Source: Mammaliicoccus sp. Dog046
GTDB lineage: Bacteria > Bacillota > Bacilli > Staphylococcales > Staphylococcaceae
Reading direction: 5' to 3'
DNA length: 64,000 nucleotides
Assembly: GCF_034039665.1 (NCBI RefSeq)
Contig: NZ_CP120131.1
Coordinates: forward strand, 1,164,446-1,228,445
Shown here: positions 39,754 through 52,167 of the stretch, piece by piece
Position numbering within the stretch: the stretch's first letter is position 1
How the letters are laid out: each line of letters opens with the position of its first letter
The notes under the pieces: model-generated
Told to the model about the DNA's origin: nothing
Databases searched by the model: none
The model's input: only the letters and a program-made list of their open reading frames with translations
Position numbers and translations under genes: made by a program

Positions 39754-39788
39754 AAACCAACGAAGCATACCGCTTCGTTGGTTTTTTT
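39754..39788 (+). terminator. intrinsic terminator of the nfeD-floA unit
   Basis: A 13-bp perfect inverted repeat (AAACCAACGAAGC at 39754-39766, complement at 39772-39784) with a 5-base loop and a T7 tract. Confidence 0.88.
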
Positions 39789-39819
39789 GTATCGTTATTA
39801 GGTGTTTCAATGAAAGAGG

Positions 39820-39939
39820 TGTCTATATTAGCAAGAGTATGCAAACGTGCAAATAAGCGTGTCTATATTAGCAAGAATGGGTAAACATGCAAATAAGGGC
39901 GCCTATATTAGCAAGAGTAAATAAACATGAAAATAACGA
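39820..39939. repeat. three tandem 40-bp imperfect repeats
   Basis: The core CTATATTAGCAAGA recurs exactly every 40 bases, beginning at 39823, 39863 and 39903; the rest of each unit (AAACATGCAAATAAG-like) is conserved with scattered changes, and divergence increases in the third copy. The array lies in the 260-base gap between the floA-unit terminator and the phoA terminator, with no ORF. Confidence 0.85.
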
Positions 39940-39954
39940 CATACCTCGTATATA

Positions 39955-39992
39955 ACAAAACACCGCAAATTGCCTAAACAATTTGCGGTGTT
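39955..39992 (-). terminator. terminator of phoA (minus strand)
   Basis: A 14-bp perfect inverted repeat (39959-39972 with 39979-39992) with a 6-base loop, followed on the minus strand by TTTTGTT. Confidence 0.8.
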
Positions 39993-40007
39993 AAATTTAC
40001 TTACTTT

Positions 40008-41423
40008 TTATTTTTCACTTTGTAAGAAGTTGAAAATGAAATTAGCGTTGTCTGTATTCTCGATAACACCTCTATAATTATCTGAACCTGGACCGAATGC
40101 ATAGCTATTTACGTCTTCTCCAGTATGTCCTGTCGTTGTCCAACCTGTATGTGATTTATCATTTATTGGTTTTTGGATAGCATCTTGTAACGCTTGATAT
40201 TGTTTTTCATAAGCATCGTCATCTTCACTTAATTTGCTTAATTTTTTAGCTTGTTTTTCAATTGATTTGATTGTGTTATTGTCTACATCAAATCCATAAC
40301 CTTCTTGTATTACTGTTTGGATATCTTTGCCCTCAGCTATTTGTGTAGTCATATAACTACCAGAGTGTTTCATTTGGTGAATTGGTTTTGGATCCCATAA
40401 GTAGTCTTCACCTTTACCGATTGTTAAACCACCAGTTGAATGATCGGCAGTTGCTACAACAAGCGTATCAGGATGTGATTTAGCATAATTCGTTGCTTGT
40501 TTAAATGCATCTTCAAAACCTGACATTTCAGACATAACACCTGTGATATCGTTTGGATGACCAGATTTATCTATTGATGAACCTTCAACCATCAAGAAGA
40601 ATCCTTTATCATTTTGTTCTAGTTTTTGTAACGCTACTGATTGCATTTCTGCTAATTTTGGATCATCGTTTGGTGCATCAATTTGTAAAGGCATGTTCTC
40701 TTCAGAGAATAGTCCTAGCACCTGGTCGCTTTGTGAATTAAGTAATGCATTTTTATTATCTACAACATCATATCCATCTTTAGCGAATTTTTGTTTTAAA
40801 TTACCATTTGATTCGCCAAAGTATTTATCGCCACCACCTAATAGAACATCGACAGTATGTTGACCATTGATTTTTTGGTTGTAAAATTGTTGCGCGATTT
40901 CATCTTTTTTATCTCTACTATCAACGTGAGCCGCATACGCAGCAGGTGTAGCATCTGTAATTTCAGAAGTTGCTACTAGACCTGTAGATTTACCGTTTTC
41001 TTTAGCTTGTTCTAAAACTGATTTTACTTTTTTCTTATTAGTATCGACACTAATAGCACCGTTATATGTTTTTACGCCAGTACTGAAGGCTGTGGCACCA
41101 GCAGCAGAGTCGGTTACATTTTCTTTCGCATCTTTAGGATCTGTTTTTTGTTGTCCTTTTAAATATTGATCAAAAGCAGTTTCTTCTATTTCTTGTGTGT
41201 CAGGGTTATCAGCAAAATGACGATAAGCTGAATTATAAGACGGTCCCATACCATCACCAACCATAAAAATTATATTTTTAGGATTTTTAGTGTTACCAGT
41301 TACTGAAACATTACTGGATGCTTGTGAATCTGGTGTACCTGAAGCAAATGCTGTTCCCATTGCTGTTGTCGTTAATAATAAACTTGCTGCAAGTGTCGTC
41401 CCGATTTTTCGTTGGAATTTCAT
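40008..41423 (-). CDS. phoA: secreted alkaline phosphatase
   Basis: A 471-aa PhoA-type alkaline phosphatase. The N terminus is a Sec signal peptide (MKFQRKIGTTLAASLLLTTT, cleavage near AFA-SG). Catalytic features: VGDGMGPS (metal Asp), TDSAAGATAFSTG with the nucleophile Ser, VEGSSIDKSGH, ATADHSTGGLT and the final TTGHTGEDV metal His. It releases phosphate from organic esters outside the cell. AGGAGGC on the minus strand precedes the ATG. A PhoP-like repeat array lies upstream, so induction by low phosphate is likely. It sits apart from the neighbouring housekeeping operons. Confidence 0.94.
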   Translation of the reverse strand: MKFQRKIGTTLAASLLLTTTAMGTAFASGTPDSQASSNVSVTGNTKNPKNIIFMVGDGMGPSYNSAYRHFADNPDTQEIEETAFDQYLKGQQKTDPKDAKENVTDSAAGATAFSTGVKTYNGAISVDTNKKKVKSVLEQAKENGKSTGLVATSEITDATPAAYAAHVDSRDKKDEIAQQFYNQKINGQHTVDVLLGGGDKYFGESNGNLKQKFAKDGYDVVDNKNALLNSQSDQVLGLFSEENMPLQIDAPNDDPKLAEMQSVALQKLEQNDKGFFLMVEGSSIDKSGHPNDITGVMSEMSGFEDAFKQATNYAKSHPDTLVVATADHSTGGLTIGKGEDYLWDPKPIHQMKHSGSYMTTQIAEGKDIQTVIQEGYGFDVDNNTIKSIEKQAKKLSKLSEDDDAYEKQYQALQDAIQKPINDKSHTGWTTTGHTGEDVNSYAFGPGSDNYRGVIENTDNANFIFNFLQSEK

Positions 41424-41477
41424 AAATTAAAATGCCTCCTAATATGTATTCATTACGCTTTAAGCTTATCAAAACAA

Positions 41478-41516
41478 AGTTAATAAAATATTGTTCTTTT
41501 GTAAGGATAATGTAAA
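41478..41516 (-). promoter_or_regulatory. candidate Pho box upstream of phoA
   Basis: On the minus strand, TTTACA (41511-41516), CTTACA (41500-41505), a degenerate ACAATA (41489-41494) and TTAACT (41478-41483) are spaced exactly 11 bases apart. Tandem TT(A/T/C)ACA hexamers with 5-base gaps are the PhoP site pattern of Bacillus. The array ends about 55 bases before the phoA start. Confidence 0.55.
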
Positions 41517-41640
41517 TATTTAGCAGTATAATAATAGTAAGAGGGTTGAATACATATAGACGAGATGAAAAGTTGTTTTTATTCACAAAATAAATCTTTC
41601 GAATTACAATAAAAGTAGATATCAAGAAGGTGTGATGATG

Positions 41641-42138
41641 ATGAAATTTAAGAAGAAACAAAGCTTATTTTCAATTGTGATTTCATTTATATTATTTTTA
41701 ATCGCGTTAATACCACTTTTTATTAGTAATCAATATTTGATCATTATAACTTTTGTACTTGTAGGTTTAATTATATTTAACATATTAGTTGAAAGGTACA
41801 TTGTTCAAGAACATTTTTTAATGGTTAGAAGAGGATTATTCAAAACCACTTATAATATTTTTGATATTGAACAAATTAATATGACTAAAACGATAGAAGG
41901 AACGAGTATGTTAGAAATCGTTTCTAAAGGTCAAATAGTTGAAAAAGTATCGCCTATAAAAGAAAGAGAATTTATCATCACACTGATTCGTATTAATCCT
42001 AAAATAAAACTGAATAATAGTAACCGATTATATGAGTTCAATAAAATTAATAAAATACTCACAAGACAAGAAAACGTAAATAATATGCAAAATAAAGTGC
42101 ATAAGATTGCACGTGATAATAAGGTTTGGTACATTTAA
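41641..42138 (+). CDS. small membrane protein with a bacterial PH-like domain
   Basis: A 165-aa protein with two adjacent transmembrane helices (SLFSIVISFILFLIALIPLF and LIIITFVLVGLIIFNILV), followed by a YdbS/YdbT-type bacterial PH domain (FLMVRRGLFKTTYNIFDIEQINMTKT-like segment) and a charged tail. Function unknown. Three ATGs follow a GTG; GAAGGTG at 41626-41632 favours 41638 or 41641. It lies 35 bases before phoH. Confidence 0.7.
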   Translation: MKFKKKQSLFSIVISFILFLIALIPLFISNQYLIIITFVLVGLIIFNILVERYIVQEHFLMVRRGLFKTTYNIFDIEQINMTKTIEGTSMLEIVSKGQIVEKVSPIKEREFIITLIRINPKIKLNNSNRLYEFNKINKILTRQENVNNMQNKVHKIARDNKVWYI

Positions 42139-42173
42139 AGTGTTAACAATTCAACTTACAAAGGAGACATTTA

Positions 42174-43121
42174 ATGCCTACATTAATTCAAATCGAGAAT
42201 ATGGATCAAGCTCAAGCATTACTAGGTAATGGAGATGAGCACATAAAATATATTGAAAATGAACTCGAGGTGGATATTTTAACACGAGGACAAGAAATTA
42301 GTGTTCGCGGCAAAATACTAGAAAATGTTGAAAAAGCCGAAAGTATATTGCTTAATTTGTTAAAAGTAATTGAAAGTGGCGCAACAATTTCGATAAATGA
42401 TGTACAAGCAGCTGTGAAAATGGCAGATAAAGGTACAATAAATGAGTTAATCAATTTATATGATGAAGAAATTACAAAAGATAGCAACGGTAAAATAATA
42501 AGAGCAAAAACGATGGGTCAAAGAGTTTATATCAATCATATTAAAAATAACGATTTAGTATTTGGTATAGGTCCTGCAGGTACAGGTAAAACATTCTTAG
42601 CTGTAGTTATGGCAGCGAGAGCGTTAAGGCTTGGTCAAGTTAAACGTATTGTATTGACGCGTCCTGCAGTTGAAGCTGGTGAATCATTAGGATTTTTACC
42701 TGGCGATCTTAAAGAGAAAGTCGATCCTTATTTAAGACCACTATATGATGGTTTACATACAGTATTAGGAACAGAACAGACAACACGATTAATCGAAAGA
42801 GGAACAATTGAAATAGCACCTCTTGCATATATGAGAGGTAGAACGCTGGATGATGCATTTGTCATTCTTGATGAAGCGCAGAACACGACACATCCACAGA
42901 TGAAGATGTTTTTAACTAGGCTTGGATTTGGATCAAAAATGGTCGTAACCGGTGATAGAACTCAGATTGATTTACCTAAAGGTGTGAAAAGTGGTCTGAT
43001 AGAAGCAGATCAAAGATTAAGTGGTGTTAAGGGAATAGCAATTTCATATTTAGAACAAACAGACGTAGTGAGACATCCACTAGTTGGAAAAATAATAAAT
43101 GCATACGAAGAGGAGAAATAA
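42174..43121 (+). CDS. phoH: PhoH family ATPase
   Basis: A 315-aa PhoH-like P-loop ATPase. The N-terminal KH-like part is followed by Walker [31 protein letters not shown], Walker [12 protein letters not shown] and [12 protein letters not shown]. Homologues are linked to RNA metabolism with YbeY, whose gene starts 1 base after phoH, and early reports of phosphate control do not extend to all members. AAAGGAG precedes the ATG. Confidence 0.94.
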   Translation: MPTLIQIENMDQAQALLGNGDEHIKYIENELEVDILTRGQEISVRGKILENVEKAESILLNLLKVIESGATISINDVQAAVKMADKGTINELINLYDEEITKDSNGKIIRAKTMGQRVYINHIKNNDLVFGIGPAGTGKTFLAVVMAARALRLGQVKRIVLTRPAVEAGESLGFLPGDLKEKVDPYLRPLYDGLHTVLGTEQTTRLIERGTIEIAPLAYMRGRTLDDAFVILDEAQNTTHPQMKMFLTRLGFGSKMVVTGDRTQIDLPKGVKSGLIEADQRLSGVKGIAISYLEQTDVVRHPLVGKIINAYEEEK

Positions 43122-43122
43122 T

Positions 43123-43584
43123 ATGCTAACGATAGATTTTATTGATGAACAAGAAGTTATTGAACAAGAAACGAAAGATCAAATTGAATCGTTATTAAGA
43201 TTTGCTGCTGAAAAGGAAGATATTACTGAAGAAGCAGAATTATCTATTTCATTTGTTGATGAAGAAGAAATTCAAGCAATCAATCGTGACTATAGAGACA
43301 AAGACAAAGTAACAGACGTAATCTCATTTTCACTTGAAGAAGATGAACCTGAAATTGAAGGTTTGGATATTCCAAGAGTGTTAGGTGACATTATTATTTG
43401 TCTTGAAGTGGCTAAAGAGCAAGCTGAGTCTTATAATCACAGTTTGAGTAGAGAACTTGGATTCCTTGCATTACATGGATTTTTACATCTTCTAGGTTAT
43501 GATCACATGACAGAAGAAGATGAAAAAGAAATGTTTTCTCGACAAGATGAAATATTAAATGCATTTGGACTTACACGTGAATAA
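43123..43584 (+). CDS. ybeY: endoribonuclease YbeY
   Basis: A 153-aa single-strand endoribonuclease for 16S rRNA 3' maturation and ribosome quality control. The zinc site is [17 protein letters not shown] (HxxxHxxxxxH), and [10 protein letters not shown] is the conserved upstream segment. An ORF start lies 24 bases upstream inside phoH, but GAGGAGA at 43109-43115 fits ATG 43123. Its end overlaps dgkA. Confidence 0.95.
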   Translation: MLTIDFIDEQEVIEQETKDQIESLLRFAAEKEDITEEAELSISFVDEEEIQAINRDYRDKDKVTDVISFSLEEDEPEIEGLDIPRVLGDIIICLEVAKEQAESYNHSLSRELGFLALHGFLHLLGYDHMTEEDEKEMFSRQDEILNAFGLTRE

Positions 43585-43933
43585 ACTGATCAATCGCTTT
43601 AAATTTCCTTTAGCAGGTTTTATTACGATTTTAAGAAAAGACTGTAATTTTATTTTGCATTTAATTGCTGGAATCATCGTTATCATTATGGGATTGCTAT
43701 TCAAATTAAATATTAATGAATGGCTATGGATGATTTTAGCAATAAGCATGGTACTAATAACTGAAGTGATTAATACATCAATCGAATATGTGGTTGATTT
43801 ATATACTGACGAATATCATCCGCTAGCAAAGCATGCGAAAGATACTGCTGCATTTGCTGTATTATTAGCATCAATTATGGCGGTGTTAATTGGTGTATTG
43901 ATATTTTTACCGAAAATAATAAATATTTTTTAA
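43577..43933 (+). CDS. dgkA: undecaprenol/diacylglycerol kinase family membrane protein
   Basis: A roughly 118-aa three-helix DgkA family protein; in Gram-positives it usually phosphorylates undecaprenol. Helices: [33 protein letters not shown], and [19 protein letters not shown], with the active-site region [13 protein letters not shown] and [16 protein letters not shown]. The start is uncertain: GTG 43577 (8-base overlap with ybeY) or ATG 43559; neither has a strong ribosome site, so coupling to ybeY is likely. Confidence 0.88.
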   Translation: MNKLINRFKFPLAGFITILRKDCNFILHLIAGIIVIIMGLLFKLNINEWLWMILAISMVLITEVINTSIEYVVDLYTDEYHPLAKHAKDTAAFAVLLASIMAVLIGVLIFLPKIINIF

Positions 43934-43945
43934 GGGGAAGAGATT

Positions 43946-44350
43946 ATGGAATTTAAACAAGAATGGTATGATGGCGCTAGAGAAGCACAAACAAGAGCAT
44001 ACACACCATATTCAAAATTTAATGTTGGGGCATATTTAATTACGAAAGATGATAAAGTATTTTACGGGGCAAACGTTGAAAACGCGGCATATCCTTCTAC
44101 GATTTGTGCAGAAAGGTCTGCACTTGTTGCAGCAATATCAGATGGCTATAGACCGGGAGACTTCAAATGTATTACAATAACAGTTGACGCTGATGCACCA
44201 TCATCACCTTGTGGCACATGTCGACAAGTAATGAAAGAACTTTGTGATGATGACATGCCAGTATATTTAACAAATCAAACAAATGAAAGAATTGAAACTA
44301 CAGTTAATGAATTATTACCTTTAGGTTTCTCAGGAAAGGATTTAGAATAA
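43946..44350 (+). CDS. cdd: cytidine deaminase
   Basis: A 134-aa zinc cytidine deaminase of pyrimidine salvage. YTPYSKFNVGAYL, the NVENAAYPSTICAERSAL catalytic motif (Cys, Glu) and SPCGTCRQVM zinc cysteines are present. AAGGGGAAGAG precedes the ATG. It abuts era with no gap, continuing the phoH-ybeY-dgkA-cdd-era-recO operon. Confidence 0.95.
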   Translation: MEFKQEWYDGAREAQTRAYTPYSKFNVGAYLITKDDKVFYGANVENAAYPSTICAERSALVAAISDGYRPGDFKCITITVDADAPSSPCGTCRQVMKELCDDDMPVYLTNQTNERIETTVNELLPLGFSGKDLE

Positions 44351-45250
44351 ATGAATGAATTTAAATCAGGGTTTATATCCATTATAGGTAGACCCAACGT
44401 TGGTAAATCAACTTTTATGAACAAAGTCATTGGTCATAAAGTTGCAATTATGTCTGACAAAGCACAAACAACAAGAAATAAAGTACAAGGTGTACTTACG
44501 ACTGATGATGCACAAATGATCTTTATTGATACACCAGGTATTCATAAACCTAAACATGCGTTAGGTGATTATATGATGAAAATCGCTAAAAATACTTTAA
44601 AAGAAGTAGATTTAATCATGTTTATGGTTAATGCTGATGAAAGTATTGGTAAAGGTGATGAATATATCATTGATTTACTACAACAGACAAAGACACCTGT
44701 CTTTTTAGTATTGAATAAAATAGATTTAATTCATCCAGATCAACTAATCGTTGAAATCGAAAAGTATCAAAAGAAATTAGAGTTCGCTGAAATCGTTCCT
44801 ATTTCTGCATTACAAGGTCAAAATATTGAAACATTGTTAACTCAATTTAAAAAATACATGGAAGAAGGTCCAATGTATTATCCTAAAGATCAAATTTCAG
44901 ATCACCCTGAACAATTTGTTGTGGCGGAATTAATTAGAGAAAAAGCATTACACTTAACGAACCAAGAAATACCGCATGCAATTGGTGTTAAAGTAGATAA
45001 AATGACTAAAGCTGAAAATGAGAAAGTTCATGTAGAAGCAACTATCTATGTTGAACGAGATTCACAAAAAGGTATCGTCATCGGTAAAGGTGGAAAAATG
45101 CTTAAAGAAATAGGCAAACGTGCTCGCCGTGATATTGAAATGTTACTTGGCTCTAAAGTTTATTTAGACTTATGGGTAAAAGTTCAAAAAGATTGGCGTA
45201 ATAAGCCGAACTTTATTAAACAAATCGGTTACCGTGAAGACGAGTATTAA
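44351..45250 (+). CDS. era: GTPase Era
   Basis: A 299-aa ribosome assembly GTPase that binds the 3' end of 16S rRNA. G1 [11 protein letters not shown]3 [10 protein letters not shown]4 LNKIDL, and a C-terminal KH domain with [27 protein letters not shown] lies in the end of cdd. In line with ybeY and cdd neighbours in other Bacillales. Confidence 0.97.
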   Translation: MNEFKSGFISIIGRPNVGKSTFMNKVIGHKVAIMSDKAQTTRNKVQGVLTTDDAQMIFIDTPGIHKPKHALGDYMMKIAKNTLKEVDLIMFMVNADESIGKGDEYIIDLLQQTKTPVFLVLNKIDLIHPDQLIVEIEKYQKKLEFAEIVPISALQGQNIETLLTQFKKYMEEGPMYYPKDQISDHPEQFVVAELIREKALHLTNQEIPHAIGVKVDKMTKAENEKVHVEATIYVERDSQKGIVIGKGGKMLKEIGKRARRDIEMLLGSKVYLDLWVKVQKDWRNKPNFIKQIGYREDEY

Positions 45251-45271
45251 TAGAATGGAGGCGATGATAAT

Positions 45272-46024
45272 ATGCTTTATAAACAAGAAGGATTTGTCAT
45301 TCGCTCAGTAAACTATGGTGAAAATAATAAAATCATAACCATATTAAATGAACATGGTCATAAAGTACCATTAATGGCACGTGGTGCTAAAAAAACAAGT
45401 CATCCTTTACAAGGGGCAACACAGCCCTTTGTACATGGCTTGTTTATTTTTTCGAAGTTTAAAGGAATGGGCACACTGTCTTCTGCAGATATAATCAATA
45501 GTCACCGAATGATGCAAAGCGATTTATATAAAAGTGCGTACGGTGCATATTGTATTGAAGTTGTGGATAAAGCATTAGAAGAGGAAGAACATGATGTATT
45601 CTTCTATGAATTGTTGTTAGGTGTGTTTCAAGCAGTAGAAAAGGGCGTAGACGCAGATACAATGAGTATGATTGTTGCATTGAAATGCATGCCTAAATAC
45701 GGCTATGAACCTATGTTTAATGCTTGTGTAATTACAGGTGATATGAATCAACAGCAGTTAAATGCTTATAGCTTTAAATATAATGGACCAATTAGTAATC
45801 AAGCATTAAGCAGTGATGAACATGCGTACCGTATATCAAATAAAGCATTATACTTTATGAATTTAATGTATCAATTACCAATACAGAATCTAAATAGCTT
45901 CAACATAAGTGATGATATAAAGAAAGAAATTCAAACTTTAATTGATAATATGTATGACGAATATGTCGGTGTGGTCTTTAGATCAAAAAAATTATTAAAG
46001 CAACTAGACAATTTAAAAATATAA
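45272..46024 (+). CDS. recO: DNA repair protein RecO
   Basis: A 250-aa RecO with an N-terminal OB fold (GFVIRSVNYGENNKIITIL, GARGAKKTSHPLQ-like residues) and a helical C-terminal domain; it loads RecA onto SSB-coated DNA together with RecR. GGAGGCGATG precedes the ATG. Last gene of its operon, convergent with glyS across a shared terminator. Confidence 0.94.
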   Translation: MLYKQEGFVIRSVNYGENNKIITILNEHGHKVPLMARGAKKTSHPLQGATQPFVHGLFIFSKFKGMGTLSSADIINSHRMMQSDLYKSAYGAYCIEVVDKALEEEEHDVFFYELLLGVFQAVEKGVDADTMSMIVALKCMPKYGYEPMFNACVITGDMNQQQLNAYSFKYNGPISNQALSSDEHAYRISNKALYFMNLMYQLPIQNLNSFNISDDIKKEIQTLIDNMYDEYVGVVFRSKKLLKQLDNLKI

Positions 46025-46025
46025 T

Positions 46026-46057
46026 AAAAAAGAGACTGGATATCCAGTCTCTTTTTT
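46026..46057. terminator. bidirectional terminator between recO and glyS
   Basis: A perfect 32-base palindrome (16-bp arms, 46026-46041 with 46042-46057) with A and T tracts on either side, serving both converging genes. Confidence 0.88.
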
Positions 46058-46066
46058 ATTATATTT

Positions 46067-47455
46067 TTAGAATCTAACTTTTTCAGCTAAGAAGTTTTCA
46101 ACTTCATCAATTGGCATACGAACTTGTTCCATAGTGTCACGGTCACGTACTGTCACTTGATTATCTTCTAATGAATCAAAGTCGAAAGTGATACAGTATG
46201 GAGTACCAATTTCATCTTGTCTACGGTAACGTTTACCGATTGATTGAGATTCATCAAAGTCGATTGCAAATCTTTCGCTTAATTTTTCATAAACTTTAAT
46301 TGCATCTGGTGATAATTTTTTGCTTAATGGTAAGATTGCTGCTTTATAAGGTGCTAAAGCAGGGTGGAAATGTAATACTGTACGTTGTTCTTTCTCACCT
46401 TCGTTTTCTTCTTCATAAGCGTCACATAAGAATGCTAAAGTTACACGGTCAGCACCTAATGATGGTTCGATACAATATGGAATGAATTTTTCATTTGTAT
46501 CTTGATCGTGGTATTTGAAGTCTTCGCCACTGAATTCACTATGTTGTTTTAAGTCGAAATCAGTTCTAGATGCGATACCCCATAATTCGCCCCAACCAAA
46601 TGGGAATTTATATTCGATATCAGTTGTAGCATTAGAGTAGTGACTTAATTCGTCTTCGTCATGGTCACGTAATTTAGTATTTTCTTCTTTAATACCTAAA
46701 TCTTTTAACCATTTTGCAGCGAATTCTTTCCAATAGTTTTGCCATTCGATTTCAGTACCTGGTTTACAGAAGAATTCTAATTCCATTTGTTCGAATTCTC
46801 TTGTTCTGAAAATGAAGTTACCTGGAGTAATTTCGTTTCTGAATGATTTACCTACTTGAGCAATACCGAATGGTAATTTTTTACGCATTGAACGTTGTAC
46901 ATTTTTATAGTTTACAAAGATACCTTGTGCAGTTTCAGGGCGTAAGAAGATTTCATTTGTTGATGATTCTGTTACACCTTGGAATGTTTTGAACATTAAA
47001 TTGAATTGACGAATGTCAGTCCAATTAGCTGTACCACTTTCTGGACATGTAATACCTTTGTCATCGATTAATTGTTTCATTTCATCAAAGCTCATGCCAT
47101 CAGCGATAAAGTTTTCGTCGCCTTCAACATTTTGCATATAATCTTCAATTAATTTATCTGCTCTGTAACGAATTTTAGAATCTTTGTTATCGATCATAGG
47201 GTCATTAAAGTTTGATAAGTGACCTGAAGCTTCCCAAGTTCTAGGATTCATTAAAATTGCTGCATCTAATCCAACGTTATATGGAGATTGTTGAACGAAT
47301 TTTTGCCACCAAGCTTTTTTAATGTTGTTTTTAAGTTCAACTCCAAGTGGGCCGTAATCCCAAGTGTTTGCTAAACCTCCATAAATGTCACTACCAGGGA
47401 ATACAAATCCTCTGTGTTTTGCTAATGTTACAACTTTGTCCATATCATTTGCCAT
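46067..47455 (-). CDS. glyS: glycine--tRNA ligase (dimeric type)
   Basis: A 462-aa class II alpha2 glycyl-tRNA synthetase. It begins [20 protein letters not shown], has SGHLSNF, motif 2 [20 protein letters not shown], and motif 3 [14 protein letters not shown], with a C-terminal anticodon-binding domain ([19 protein letters not shown]). AGGAGTG precedes the ATG on the minus strand. Expression should be controlled by the T-box directly upstream. Confidence 0.96.
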   Translation of the reverse strand: MANDMDKVVTLAKHRGFVFPGSDIYGGLANTWDYGPLGVELKNNIKKAWWQKFVQQSPYNVGLDAAILMNPRTWEASGHLSNFNDPMIDNKDSKIRYRADKLIEDYMQNVEGDENFIADGMSFDEMKQLIDDKGITCPESGTANWTDIRQFNLMFKTFQGVTESSTNEIFLRPETAQGIFVNYKNVQRSMRKKLPFGIAQVGKSFRNEITPGNFIFRTREFEQMELEFFCKPGTEIEWQNYWKEFAAKWLKDLGIKEENTKLRDHDEDELSHYSNATTDIEYKFPFGWGELWGIASRTDFDLKQHSEFSGEDFKYHDQDTNEKFIPYCIEPSLGADRVTLAFLCDAYEEENEGEKEQRTVLHFHPALAPYKAAILPLSKKLSPDAIKVYEKLSERFAIDFDESQSIGKRYRRQDEIGTPYCITFDFDSLEDNQVTVRDRDTMEQVRMPIDEVENFLAEKVRF

Positions 47456-47477
47456 TAATATTCACTCCTCATTTAAA

Positions 47478-47641
47478 TTAAAAAAGCCCCAAGACATCAT
47501 TAAATAATGCCTTGGGACGAGTATATTACCCGCGGTTCCACCCAAATTAGTGTAGCCACTCACTTTTTATTAAAATTATATAAGCCAAAACTTTAGTGTT
47601 AAGCTTTCACCGACCTTAACTCGCTTTTAAATTCAAAGTTA
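47478..47641 (-). ncRNA. glycyl T-box leader of glyS
   Basis: On the minus strand, GGGTGGAACCGCGGGT (47528-47543) matches the T-box sequence that binds the tRNA acceptor end. It is followed by the competing terminator hairpin (arms in 47487-47516) and a T6 tract near 47480. GGC at 47584-47586 is a candidate glycine specifier. An apical stem GTTAAG/CTTAAC and a Stem III-like hairpin (AGTG/CACT) lie upstream. From the predicted start site the whole leader is about 163 nt, so Stem I is compact. Uncharged tRNA-Gly should favour antitermination. Confidence 0.9.
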
Positions 47642-47646
47642 ATTAA

Positions 47647-47675
47647 AATATAGCACGGTATAACGGAGTTATCAA
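47647..47675 (-). promoter_or_regulatory. promoter of the glyS T-box transcript
   Basis: On the minus strand TTGATA and TATATT, each 5 of 6 to consensus, with a 17-base spacer; the start would fall near 47640, just before Stem I. Confidence 0.75.
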
Positions 47676-47694
47676 GTAAAAACAAGTATTCAAA

Positions 47695-47724
47695 TTGAGT
47701 AATTTTCATGATACATGTTATAAT
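47695..47724 (+). promoter_or_regulatory. promoter of the CcpN-like gene
   Basis: A perfect TATAAT at 47719-47724 with TG at 47716-47717 (extended -10) and TTGAGT at 47695-47700 (18-base spacer). The start would be near 47731. Confidence 0.7.
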
Positions 47725-47739
47725 TAATCTAACTGAATT

Positions 47740-48387
47740 GTGTTTGAAGGGGTGAGAGCAATCGAATTAAATCAGAGGCAAGAACAAATTGTTCAAATTG
47801 TTAAAAATAATGGACCTATTACAGGCGAAAAGATAGCAGAACGCTTGAATTTAACTAGAGCAACTTTAAGGCCGGACTTAGCTATTTTAACAATGGCAGG
47901 TTACTTAGATGCACGACCGAGAGTGGGCTATTTTTATACAGGTAAATCAAGTACACAATTATTAAGTGATTCTATTAAGAAAATGACAATTAAAGAATCT
48001 ATGGCAATACCGGTTGTTATAGAAGAAAGCATGTCAGTTTATGAAGCTATATGTAAAATGTTCTTAGATGATGTGGGTACATTATTTGTCACGAATAAAG
48101 AAGGTTTTTTAATTGGTGTTTGTTCAAGAAAAGATCTCTTGAGAGCAGCAATTGGAGGACAAAGTTTAAAAGACACGCCAGTAAGTATAAATATGAGTCG
48201 TATGCCAAACATCACAGTTTGTCTAGAAGATGATTTGTTAATTTATGCTGCAAAATTATTAATTGATAAACAAATAGATTCGATACCTGTAGTTAAAAAA
48301 TTAAAAGGCGATAAGATGAAAGTGAAAGGTAGAATTACTAAGACTACTATAACAAGAGCATTTGTTTCACTTATTGAAGATGAGTAG
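47740..48387 (+). CDS. CcpN-like repressor (HTH plus CBS pair)
   Basis: A protein of up to 215 aa with an N-terminal winged helix (IELNQRQEQIVQIVKNNGPI, LTRATLRPDLAILTM) and two CBS domains (SMSVYEAICKMFLDDVG, TVCLEDDLLIYAAKLLIDKQ). CcpN in B. subtilis represses gluconeogenic genes and senses ATP/ADP; its gene also precedes yqfL there. The start is uncertain: GTG 47740 lies only about 9 bases after the predicted transcript start and lacks a ribosome site, whereas AAGGGGTGAG at 47747-47756 is best spaced for an ATC codon at 47761. Confidence 0.88.
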   Translation: MFEGVRAIELNQRQEQIVQIVKNNGPITGEKIAERLNLTRATLRPDLAILTMAGYLDARPRVGYFYTGKSSTQLLSDSIKKMTIKESMAIPVVIEESMSVYEAICKMFLDDVGTLFVTNKEGFLIGVCSRKDLLRAAIGGQSLKDTPVSINMSRMPNITVCLEDDLLIYAAKLLIDKQIDSIPVVKKLKGDKMKVKGRITKTTITRAFVSLIEDE

Positions 48388-48399
48388 GAGGAATAGGTA

Positions 48400-49215
48400 A
48401 TGGAAGAAATAAGAATAATTATAGCATCTGATTCAGTAGGAGAGACAGCTGAACTCGTAACGAAAGCATGTACATCACAATATAAAACAGAAGGTAATGT
48501 TCTAGATATCGTAAGATTACCTTACATAGAGAATGAAAGTAATATTAACGAGGTCGTATCGTTAGCTTTAGAACAAAAATCAATCGTCGTTTACACATTA
48601 GTAAAACCAGAAATGCGACTTTATTTGAAAGAAAAATTAGAAGAAAATAATATTGAAAATGTCGATATCATGGGTCCTTTAATGAGTATATTGGGCAATG
48701 AATTAAATGAAACGCCACTTAATGAGCCTGGCAATATTCATAAACTTGATGAAGATTATTTTAAGAAGATTGAAGCAATTGAATTTGCTGTGAAGTATGA
48801 TGATGGTCGAGATCCTAGAGGTTTACCTAAAGCAGACATTATACTTATTGGTGTATCAAGAACATCAAAAACACCTCTTTCACAATATTTAGCACATAAA
48901 CGATATAAAGTGATGAATGTACCATTAGTTCCAGAAGTTGCGCCACCTGAAGGATTATTTGAAATAGATCCTAAAAAATGTATTGCTTTAAAAATTAATC
49001 AAAAGAATTTAAACGCAATTCGTAGAGCACGATTGTTACAACTCGGTTTGAGTGATGATGCAAATTACGCGAAAGATGATCGAATTGAAGAAGAATTAAA
49101 ATACTTTGAAGAAATTGTTGAAAAAATTGGATGCCCTGTATTAGACGTTTCAGATAAAGCGATAGAAGAAACTGCTAATGACATTATTAAAATAATTACT
49201 CAACAAAATCGCTAA
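48400..49215 (+). CDS. PEP synthase/pyruvate phosphate dikinase regulatory protein (YqfL)
   Basis: A 271-aa DUF299 protein: a bifunctional Ser/Thr kinase and Pi-dependent phosphorylase that turns pyruvate,phosphate dikinase or PEP synthetase off and on. It has [15 protein letters not shown] at the N terminus, the P-loop [15 protein letters not shown] and [15 protein letters not shown]. The upstream CcpN-like gene makes a control pair for gluconeogenesis. AGGAGGAA precedes the ATG. Confidence 0.92.
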   Translation: MEEIRIIIASDSVGETAELVTKACTSQYKTEGNVLDIVRLPYIENESNINEVVSLALEQKSIVVYTLVKPEMRLYLKEKLEENNIENVDIMGPLMSILGNELNETPLNEPGNIHKLDEDYFKKIEAIEFAVKYDDGRDPRGLPKADIILIGVSRTSKTPLSQYLAHKRYKVMNVPLVPEVAPPEGLFEIDPKKCIALKINQKNLNAIRRARLLQLGLSDDANYAKDDRIEEELKYFEEIVEKIGCPVLDVSDKAIEETANDIIKIITQQNR

Positions 49216-49226
49216 AGGGTGAAATA

Positions 49227-52132
<2,906 letters not shown>

Positions 52133-52167
52133 TGTTCAAAACTTCATATTAATATCCCAAAAAGCCT

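Noticed and set aside
39820-39939. Possible short CRISPR array.
   Set aside because: The 40-base units are repeated end to end with no unique spacers, and no cas genes are nearby.
41632-43121. phoA, the PH-domain gene and phoH as a phosphate-response gene group.
   Set aside because: phoA is on the opposite strand with its own signals, and phoH belongs to the conserved ybeY-era operon; the shared Pho name is historical.
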